Below are positions 12,547-17,906 of a DNA stretch of 17,906 bases, in pieces (within the stretch, counting starts at the first letter, position 1; the number at the start of each line of letters is the position of its first letter). The notes beneath the pieces were generated by a model that was given only the letters and a program-made list of their open reading frames with translations, did not search any database and was not told the origin of the DNA. The stretch comes from an uncultured Lachnospiraceae bacterium (GTDB taxonomy: Bacteria > Bacillota > Clostridia > Lachnospirales > Lachnospiraceae): positions 1 through 17,906 of the forward strand of contig CAJUEX010000062.1 in the NCBI GenBank assembly GCA_910585715.1, in the 5' to 3' direction. The position numbers and the translations under genes are program-made.

Positions 12547-13299
12547 TTATAATAAAGTAAGAATTTCCGGCTCGCCGTCTGTAACAAGTATGGTGTTCTC
12601 ATAGTGGGCGGACAGGGAACCATCTGCTGAAACTACCGTCCAGTCGTCTGCCAGCCATTCCACATCACACCTGCCCATGTTAATCATAGGTTCAACAGCA
12701 AGCGTCATACCTGCCTTGAGCTTCAGACCTTTTCGCCTTTGGGCAAAGTTTGGAATCTGGGGGTCCTCATGAAGCTTTGTTCCGATTCCATGCCCCACCA
12801 GCTCTCTTACAATACCGTAGCCAAACTGGCTGATATAGCTGTCAATCCGGTTGGATATATCAAACAGGTGACCATTTTCTACAGCTGCCTTGATTCCTTC
12901 AAAAAAGCTCTGCTTCGTCCTTTCAATTAGAAGCTTTGCCTCTTCACTGATTTTTCCTACGGCATGGGTTCTTGCCGCATCGGAATGGTAGCCCTTATAA
13001 ATAAGCCCTGCATCCAGACTGACAATATCCCCTTCTTTTAAAATCCTGTCGTCCGTTGGAATCCCATGAACCACCTGTTCATTTACGGATACGCAGATGG
13101 AAGCGGGGAATCCGTTATAGTTTAAAAAGTTGGGAACGCAGCCGTAACTGCGAATCAGCTTTTCCCCTAATCTGTCTATGTCCAGAGTTGTCATTCCGGG
13201 TCTGATTGCTTCTCCAAGCCTTGCATGCACTTCAGCAAGTATCTTTCCCGAATCCCTCATTAGTCCTATTTCTCTTTCAGATTTAATTGATACAGCCAT
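12547..13299 (-). CDS. map: Methionine aminopeptidase, type I
   Basis: Removes the initiator methionine from nascent proteins after deformylation. The 250-residue product has all five metal ligands of the pita-bread fold: Asp96 (SLDAG), Asp107 (HSDAART), His170 (GHGIG), Glu203 (VEPM) and Glu234 (HYENT), plus the substrate-contacting His79 (VVHGIP). It has no N-terminal zinc-finger extension and no type II insert, so it is the short bacterial type Ia form. The start follows the adk stop by 3 nt, with GGGAG 8 nt upstream inside adk, so translation is coupled. An AT palindrome (12533-12552) overlaps its stop codon. Confidence 0.97.
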   Translation of the reverse strand: MAVSIKSEREIGLMRDSGKILAEVHARLGEAIRPGMTTLDIDRLGEKLIRSYGCVPNFLNYNGFPASICVSVNEQVVHGIPTDDRILKEGDIVSLDAGLIYKGYHSDAARTHAVGKISEEAKLLIERTKQSFFEGIKAAVENGHLFDISNRIDSYISQFGYGIVRELVGHGIGTKLHEDPQIPNFAQRRKGLKLKAGMTLAVEPMINMGRCDVEWLADDWTVVSADGSLSAHYENTILVTDGEPEILTLL

Positions 13300-13302
13300 G
13301 GC

Positions 13303-13947
13303 TTACTCTCCCAGGATATTTACGATTGCTTTAAAAACATCTTCCATAGGGATTGTGCCGTCAACAGACTTAAGCACTCCCTTTTTCTCATAAAAATCAA
13401 TTAACGGCTGGGTCTGCTCATGATATACGCCCAGACGGTTCTTTACGGTTTCCGGCTTATCATCATCTCTTAAGATAAGCTCTTTTCCGCATCTATCACA
13501 AATTCCTTCTGCCTTTGGCGGAATGTGTTCTATATGATAGGTAGCGCCGCAGGAAAGGCAGACACGTCTTCCGGACATCCGGTTAATAATATTTTCATCA
13601 GGGACATCCACATTAATTGCAAAATCAATTTTATCTCCAAGTTCATTTAAGGCATTGTCCAGTACTTCTGCCTGGGGAATGGTTCTCGGAAAACCGTCTA
13701 ACACATATCCATTCTTGCAATCATCGTTTGCCACTCTGTCTAACAGAATCTTTACTGTCAATTCATCCGGCACCAGTAAGCCCTGATCCATATATTTTTT
13801 CGCTTCCATTCCAAGCTCTGTGCCGTTTTTGATATTTGCCCTGAAAATATCGCCTGTTGAAATATGGGGAACTCCATATTTATCTGCAATCATTTTCGCC
13901 TGTGTTCCTTTTCCCGCTCCCGGAGCACCTAACATAATAATTTTCAT
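13303..13947 (-). CDS. adk: Adenylate kinase
   Basis: Interconverts ATP + AMP and 2 ADP in the cytosol. The ATG at 13947 gives 214 residues (MKIIMLGAPGAGKGTQ start). GGAGG lies 8 nt upstream, whereas an in-frame TTG at 13962 overlaps that ribosome binding site and is rejected. The P-loop GAPGAGKGT is at 7-15, the AMP-site motif DGFPRT at 84-89, and the long LID domain carries a structural zinc site C130-x2-C133...C150-x2-C153, typical of Gram-positive Adk. It sits between secY and map as in Bacillus, about 97 nt after secY; that gap contains a strong hairpin. Confidence 0.98.
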   Translation of the reverse strand: MKIIMLGAPGAGKGTQAKMIADKYGVPHISTGDIFRANIKNGTELGMEAKKYMDQGLLVPDELTVKILLDRVANDDCKNGYVLDGFPRTIPQAEVLDNALNELGDKIDFAINVDVPDENIINRMSGRRVCLSCGATYHIEHIPPKAEGICDRCGKELILRDDDKPETVKNRLGVYHEQTQPLIDFYEKKGVLKSVDGTIPMEDVFKAIVNILGE

Positions 13948-14008
13948 TTTTAAAACCTCCAAATCAGGTTGCTGCTATTTATAAACGCTACTGTTCATTC
14001 AATTTATT

Positions 14009-14037
14009 TTGGGACAAGCGGAATCCGCCTGCCCCAA
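14009..14037 (+). terminator. Strong hairpin between secY and adk, T-tract on the plus strand
   Basis: The sequence 14009-14021 pairs with 14025-14037 (ends TTGGG/CCCAA) over 13 bp around the loop AAT, with two mismatches on plus that become G-U pairs in the minus-strand RNA. The run AATTTTTCTTT follows it on the plus strand only; the minus side is A-rich. In the operon direction it is therefore not a normal terminator. It may block antisense transcription into secY or act as an mRNA processing or stability element. Confidence 0.45.
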
Positions 14038-14044
14038 TTTTTCT

Positions 14045-15364
14045 TTAATCATTCAAGAAACCTTTATAATTTCTTACTAACATCAAAGATTCAATCTGCT
14101 TAATCGTCTCTAAAATAACACTGACAATAATGATTAAGCTGGTGCCGCCAAAGTCTACGCTTGCTTTAAATACTCCGTTAAAGACAAACGGGAGCACTGC
14201 TACGATAATAAGACCCACAGCTCCAATAAATATAATATAGTTTAATACCTTTGATAAGTAGTCTGTAGTAGGCCTGCCCGGTCTGATACCCGGAATAAAG
14301 CCGCCCTGCTTTTTAATATTGTTGGATACTTCCAATGGATTGAACGTAATGGAAGTGTAAAAATAAGCAAAGACTACTACCAGCACGATATAAACCAATA
14401 AGCCAATGGAATAAACCGGCTCGGAAGGATTACACCAGTTGCCTGAATTCAATCCTTTTAATATTTCTGCCCCTATTCCTGTTCCTTTATATCCTGCCAG
14501 CTGGCAGATTACAATGGGGAACTGCATTAATGAGGAAGCAAAGATAATAGGGATAACACCTGCGGTGTTGATTTTTAACGGAATAGTAGAGGATTGTCCA
14601 CCCACCATTTTTCTTCCCTGTACCTTTTTTGCATATTGAACCGGAATCTTGCGCACACCATCATTTAAGATAATGACAAGAACAATCATTCCGATAATAA
14701 TAGCAATAATAATCACTGCTGCTACAACACCCATGGCAATGTTCTTTGCATTTTTAACGAACTGGTCATAAAGCCCGGCCAAGTCCTGAGGCATACGAGA
14801 AATGATATTGATAGTAAGCACGATGGAAATACCATTGCCCACGCCATTTTCCGTAATACGCTCGCCTACCCACATAAGGAAGGCGCTTCCTGCTGTCAAT
14901 GCGGTAATGACTACGATATAGTCGATTACGATAGCATCTTTTTGTAACAATCCGGAACGGCCAAATCCGATTGCCATTGCGGTAGCTTCAATTAAAGCAA
15001 GACCAACCGTTAAATACCGGGTTATGGCTGCTATTTTCTTTCTTCCGTCTTCTCCGTCCTTCTGCATTTCCTCCAGTTTGGGAATGGCTATCGTTAAAAG
15101 CTGTATAATAATGGAAGAAGTAATATACGGAGTAATGTTCAACGCAAACACCGACATACTCAGAAAGGAACCGCCTGTAAAAGCATCAAAGAAATTAAAT
15201 GCATCTCCTGTCTGCTGTGCAAACCACTGGGAGAAATATTCCCTGTTTACACCCGGCACGGGCAGCTGGCATCCAAACCGGATTACCAGCAGCATAGCAA
15301 AGGTAAATAACAATTTCTTTCTGATTTCTTTTACTTTAAAGGCATTTTTTAACGTTGTTAGCAT
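14045..15364 (-). CDS. secY: Protein translocase subunit SecY
   Basis: Pore-forming subunit of the SecYEG translocon in the cytoplasmic membrane. The 439-residue product has ten predicted membrane segments. The family motif GGSFLSMSVFALNITPYITS lies at about 64-83, and the cytosolic loop with QKDGEDGRKKI follows. The GGFIPGIRPGRPT motif before the later helices and the terminal LVRNYKGFL are present. The start codon overlaps the rplO stop by one base (TAATG) and its GAGGTG ribosome binding site lies inside rplO, so translation is coupled. This is the classical spc-operon position. Confidence 0.98.
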   Translation of the reverse strand: MLTTLKNAFKVKEIRKKLLFTFAMLLVIRFGCQLPVPGVNREYFSQWFAQQTGDAFNFFDAFTGGSFLSMSVFALNITPYITSSIIIQLLTIAIPKLEEMQKDGEDGRKKIAAITRYLTVGLALIEATAMAIGFGRSGLLQKDAIVIDYIVVITALTAGSAFLMWVGERITENGVGNGISIVLTINIISRMPQDLAGLYDQFVKNAKNIAMGVVAAVIIIAIIIGMIVLVIILNDGVRKIPVQYAKKVQGRKMVGGQSSTIPLKINTAGVIPIIFASSLMQFPIVICQLAGYKGTGIGAEILKGLNSGNWCNPSEPVYSIGLLVYIVLVVVFAYFYTSITFNPLEVSNNIKKQGGFIPGIRPGRPTTDYLSKVLNYIIFIGAVGLIIVAVLPFVFNGVFKASVDFGGTSLIIIVSVILETIKQIESLMLVRNYKGFLND

Positions 15365-15804
15365 TAGATCACCTCTACTGTTCCACCAAGCGCTTCAATT
15401 TTTTCCTTTGCTGACTGGCTGAATGCATTCACCTTTACATTGAGCTTCTTGGTAAGTTCTCCATTTCCAAGGATCTTAACACCATCCCTAGGGTTCTTAA
15501 TGACTCCTGCTTCTATTAATTTTTCTACATCAACAGTTGTATCATTATCGAATCTATCCAAAACAGAAACATTAATTGCAACGATTTCCTTTGTATTGCG
15601 GTTTGTAAAACCTCTTTTCGGAATTCTTCTGTATAATGGCATCTGACCGCCTTCAAAGCCGATTCTGGGTGCCCCTGAACGAGCCTTCTGGCCTTTGTGA
15701 CCTTTACCAGCTGTCTTTCCGTTGCCTGAACCATGTCCGCGGCCTCTTCTAAAATTATCGCTGTGTTTGGAACCCTCTGCAGGTTTTAAATTATATAATT
15801 CCAT
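15364..15804 (-). CDS. rplO: 50S ribosomal protein L15 (uL15)
   Basis: Late-assembling large-subunit protein. The ATG at 15804 gives 146 residues (MELYNLKPAEGSKH start). AGGAGG is 9 nt upstream, while the in-frame GTG at 15810 is only 3 nt from it. The Gly-rich basic N-terminus GRGHGSGNGKTAGKGHKGQK (21-40), the GFEGGQMPLYRRIPKRGF motif (49-66) and the C-terminal KVNAFSQSAKEKIEALGG block are all typical. It overlaps secY by one base and follows rpmD by 27 nt. Confidence 0.98.
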   Translation of the reverse strand: MELYNLKPAEGSKHSDNFRRGRGHGSGNGKTAGKGHKGQKARSGAPRIGFEGGQMPLYRRIPKRGFTNRNTKEIVAINVSVLDRFDNDTTVDVEKLIEAGVIKNPRDGVKILGNGELTKKLNVKVNAFSQSAKEKIEALGGTVEVI

Positions 15805-15831
15805 GACCACACACCTCCTTGTCTTTTCTGA

Positions 15832-16017
15832 TTAAGCTTCTTCTACTTTCACTAAGTGACAAACCTGTTTAATCATTCCTCTTGTTGCTGCATTGTCAGG
15901 AAGCTCTACAGTTTTGTTCAATTTCTTTAAACCAAGTGCTGCTACGGTAGCTCTGTGCTTTGGAATCGCACCGATTGTAGATTTCACTAAGGTAATTTTT
16001 AATGTTTTGTCTGCCAT
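15832..16017 (-). CDS. rpmD: 50S ribosomal protein L30 (uL30)
   Basis: Small large-subunit protein with a ferredoxin-like fold. The 61-residue product contains KITLVKSTIGAIPKHRATVAALGLKKLNKTV, the family signature, and ends HLVKVEEA. Length is normal for the short bacterial form. GGAGG lies 9 nt before the ATG. It is packed between rpsE (14-nt gap) and rplO as in most bacteria. Confidence 0.97.
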   Translation of the reverse strand: MADKTLKITLVKSTIGAIPKHRATVAALGLKKLNKTVELPDNAATRGMIKQVCHLVKVEEA

Positions 16018-16031
16018 CTTTTTATTCCTCC

Positions 16032-16541
16032 TTAAGCCATGATTTCATCCACGGATTTACCACGGTTCTTAGCTACCTCTTCTGGAGTTTTTAACTGGCT
16101 TAATCCTTCAATAGTTGCCAAAACAACATTCTGCTTATTGTTGGATCCCAAAGATTTTGTACGGATGTTCTTAATGCCTGCAAGTTCACATACGCTACGT
16201 GCCGGACCGCCTGCAATAACACCGGTACCTTCAGGAGCTCTCTTAAGAAGCACGGAAGCGCTTCCAAATCCTCCAAGTGTATCATGTGTAATACTGTTAT
16301 TTTCATCTAATGCAACAGAAACAAGTCTCTTTGCTGCATCTTCTTTTCCTTTACGGATAGCTTCCGGAATTTCTGCAGCCTTTCCAAGACCTGCGCCTAC
16401 ATGTCCGTTGCCATCTCCTACTACAACTAAAGCAGTGAATCGGAAGTTACGACCACCTTTAACAACCTTAGTTACACGTTTGATGGAAACTACTTTTTCT
16501 GTTAATTCCATATTGCTGGTATCAATGATTGTACGTTTCAT
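16032..16541 (-). CDS. rpsE: 30S ribosomal protein S5 (uS5)
   Basis: 30S protein important for decoding fidelity and mRNA unwinding at the entry channel. The 169-residue product has the N-terminal double-stranded-RNA-binding-like domain. Its loop RVTKVVKGGRNFRF (22-35) is the region where spectinomycin-resistance changes are known in other bacteria; no resistance claim is made here. VVVGDGNGHVGAGLGKA (39-55) and the C-terminal domain with GVIAGGPARSVCELAGI (107-123) follow. AAGGAG lies 8 nt before the ATG. It follows rplR by 19 nt in normal spc order. Confidence 0.98.
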   Translation of the reverse strand: MKRTIIDTSNMELTEKVVSIKRVTKVVKGGRNFRFTALVVVGDGNGHVGAGLGKAAEIPEAIRKGKEDAAKRLVSVALDENNSITHDTLGGFGSASVLLKRAPEGTGVIAGGPARSVCELAGIKNIRTKSLGSNNKQNVVLATIEGLSQLKTPEEVAKNRGKSVDEIMA

Positions 16542-16560
16542 GTGATGTTCTCCTTCCTTC

Positions 16561-16929
16561 CTAGAATTCTAAGCCAGCTTCTCTGGCTGCATCTGCTAAT
16601 GCTGCAATTTTACCCTGATATATAAAGCCGCCTCTGTCAAAGACTACTTCCTTAATGCCTTTTTCCAATGCTTTTTTTGCAATCACGGTTCCTAAGTATG
16701 CTGCTGCTTCAACGTCGTTGGTTTTCTTCAGCTCAGCCTTTACGTCTTTTTCAAGAGTAGATGCTGCTACTAATGTGTTGCCAACTGTATCGTCGATAAT
16801 TTGAGCATACATATGATTATTGCTTCTAAACACGGCCAAACGTGGTCTTTCAGCAGTACCTGAAAAACGGTTACGAATTTTTTTGTGTTTTTTGATACGA
16901 ACTTTTGCTCTTGATTCTTTTTTAACCAT
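16561..16929 (-). CDS. rplR: 50S ribosomal protein L18 (uL18)
   Basis: Binds 5S rRNA in the central protuberance, together with L5. The 122-residue product has a basic N-terminal tail (KKESRAKVRIKKHKKIRNRFSGT), the ERPRLAVFRSNNHMYAQIIDD block, and the C-terminal FDRGGFIYQGKIAALADAAREAGLEF signature. The length is normal. AAGGAG lies about 8 nt before the ATG. It lies 17 nt after rplF. Confidence 0.98.
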   Translation of the reverse strand: MVKKESRAKVRIKKHKKIRNRFSGTAERPRLAVFRSNNHMYAQIIDDTVGNTLVAASTLEKDVKAELKKTNDVEAAAYLGTVIAKKALEKGIKEVVFDRGGFIYQGKIAALADAAREAGLEF

Positions 16930-16946
16930 TTTGTTACTCTCCTTAT

Positions 16947-17489
16947 CTATTTCTTACCAGTCTTACCAACTTTACGTCTGATTGTTTCATCAGCATATTT
17001 AATACCCTTGCCCTTGTATGGCTCAGGTCTTCTCTTATCTCTGATTTCAGCTGCGAATTGGCCAACTTTTTCTTTATCGATACCCTTAACGATAATGATG
17101 TTCTGTCCGTCTAAAACAGTTTCGATGCCCTCTGGGTCTTCCATTTCAACCGGATGGGAATATCCTAATGATAAGGTTAACTTTTTCCCCTGCTTTGCTG
17201 CCCTGTAACCAACACCGTTTACTTCCAGCTTCTTTTCATAACCTTCCGTAACACCTACTACCATGTTGTTGATCAGGGTTCTTGTAAGACCATGCAAGGA
17301 TTTCATTTTCTTTAAATCGTTAGGTCTTGTTACAAGAACTTCATTTCCTTCAAGCTTGATTTCCATTTCCCCGGGTAACACTCTTTCCAATGTTCCCTTT
17401 GGACCTTTTACAGTCACTTTATTATTTTCTGCAATATCAACAGTTACTCCTGCCGGTACTGCGATTGGCATTCTTCCTATACGTGACAT
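16947..17489 (-). CDS. rplF: 50S ribosomal protein L6 (uL6)
   Basis: Large-subunit protein near the factor-binding site and sarcin-ricin loop. The 180-residue product shows the two tandem L6 domains: SRIGRMPIAVPAGVTV through about residue 80, then the second domain with LEVNGVGYRA (88-97) and the diagnostic PEPYKGKGI (155-163). It has a basic C-terminus. AGGAGG lies 7 nt before the ATG. It lies 33 nt after rpsH. Confidence 0.98.
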   Translation of the reverse strand: MSRIGRMPIAVPAGVTVDIAENNKVTVKGPKGTLERVLPGEMEIKLEGNEVLVTRPNDLKKMKSLHGLTRTLINNMVVGVTEGYEKKLEVNGVGYRAAKQGKKLTLSLGYSHPVEMEDPEGIETVLDGQNIIIVKGIDKEKVGQFAAEIRDKRRPEPYKGKGIKYADETIRRKVGKTGKK

Positions 17490-17522
17490 GCCCGTACCTC
17501 CTATTATTTTACTTTGCCGGAA

Positions 17523-17906
17523 TTACCATACGAAAGCAAGAACTTCCCCGCCTACGTTAAGCTGTCTGGCCTTTTTATCAGTTACAACGCCTTGATTTGT
17601 AGAAATAATCGCAACGCCAAGTCCTCCAAGCACTCTTGGAAGTTCATCCTTGCCTGCGTATACACGAAGGCCCGGCTTGGAAATCCTCTTAAGACCGGTA
17701 ATGATTTTTTCATTCTTATCTGCACCATATTTTAAAGTAACACGGATTGTCTTGAAGTTTCCGTCTTCTACCAAATCATATTTTTTAATATAACCTTCAT
17801 CTAAAAGAATGTCGGCAATAGCAATTTTCATTTTAGATGCAGGGATATCAACTGTATCGTGTTTTGCAGTATTTGCGTTACGGATTCTTGTAAGCATATC
17901 TGCAAT
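17523..17906 (-). CDS. rpsH: 30S ribosomal protein S8 (uS8), 5' end outside the window
   Basis: Central 16S rRNA binder and, in E. coli, repressor of the spc operon. The last 127 codons are visible. The reading frame continues through Ile-Ala-Asp to base 17906 without a start, and the conserved N-terminus (usually Met-x-x-x-Asp-Pro before this IADMLTRIRNA) must lie upstream. The KHDTVDIPASKMK segment, RISKPGLRVYAGKDELP, and the C-terminal signature STNQGVVTDKKARQLNVGGE with final VLAFVW are intact. An internal ATG at 17897 should not be taken as the start. Confidence 0.97.
   Translation of the reverse strand: MADMLTRIRNANTAKHDTVDIPASKMKIAIADILLDEGYIKKYDLVEDGNFKTIRVTLKYGADKNEKIITGLKRISKPGLRVYAGKDELPRVLGGLGVAIISTNQGVVTDKKARQLNVGGEVLAFVW

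Noticed and set aside
12533..12552. Palindrome TTATAATA-ATAC-TATTATAA over the map stop codon as a terminator
   Set aside because: The stem has only A-T pairs and no T-tract follows; unlikely to terminate, and the downstream KOW and infA genes need read-through.
13948..13962. In-frame TTG upstream start for adk
   Set aside because: The TTG is part of the adk Shine-Dalgarno region; the ATG at 13947 has ideal spacing and gives the canonical N-terminus.
16039..16545. 168-codon open frame on the plus strand antisense to rpsE
   Set aside because: It mirrors almost exactly the rpsE gene, has no ribosome binding site of its own and its translation is Ser/Thr/Pro-rich, typical of an antisense shadow.
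1..17906. CRISPR arrays, tRNA/rRNA genes, insertion sequences, phage or attachment sites
   Set aside because: No regularly spaced repeats, no cloverleaf-like sequence, no transposase or integrase motifs and no long terminal repeats were seen.

Overview
The window looks like the 3' half of the conserved ribosomal-protein supercluster of a Gram-positive, low-to-mid-GC Clostridia bacterium, most probably a Lachnospiraceae (Clostridium cluster XIVa) species. The reasons are the AGGAGG-type ribosome binding sites, the Firmicutes gene order, an rpsD without a zinc site lying inside the rpoA operon, an expanded L17, and an adenylate kinase with a four-cysteine zinc lid. The assignment is by pattern recognition only. 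All genes are on the minus strand except one, so the biological order runs from high to low coordinates.

Layout in transcription order. (1) 17906-13947: spc-operon tail, rpsH (cut by the window edge)-rplF-rplR-rpsE-rpmD-rplO-secY. (2) 13947-11953: adk-map-KOW protein-infA, closing with a weak AT-rich hairpin. (3) 11945-8104: a new transcription unit with its own promoter (TTGCAT-17-TATAAT): rpmJ, an unusually long 285-nt structured gap, rpsM-rpsK-rpsD-rpoA-rplQ, then a strong intrinsic terminator. (4) 7936-5226: an inserted segment holding two AT-rich minus-strand genes for secreted or membrane-anchored proteins of unknown function and one convergent plus-strand M15-family peptidase. (5) 5071-2375: ecfA1-ecfA2-ecfT, the shared energizing module of ECF vitamin and metal transporters. 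(6) truA. (7) rplM-rpsI with its own near-perfect promoter, a probable L13-type autoregulatory leader, and a terminator at 225-254.

How it fits together: almost everything serves translation (ribosomal proteins, IF-1, TruA, methionine aminopeptidase), transcription (RpoA), membrane insertion (SecY) or energy and cofactor supply (Adk, EcfA1A2T). The rplQ-ecfA1-ecfA2-ecfT-truA-rplM-rpsI order is classical in Firmicutes. The break between rplQ and ecfA1, filled by three cell-envelope-type genes with their own promoters, is therefore the most accessory-looking part.

The most interesting signals are non-coding: the 285-nt multi-hairpin region before rpsM, a pair of 13-bp direct repeats with a 20-bp period just upstream of the promoter of the unknown secreted-protein pair, a repeated motif in the rpoA-rplQ gap, and a terminator whose loop contains the -35 box of the next operon. 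I found no CRISPR array, tRNA, rRNA, insertion sequence or phage gene. No wholly new system can be proven from the sequence alone.
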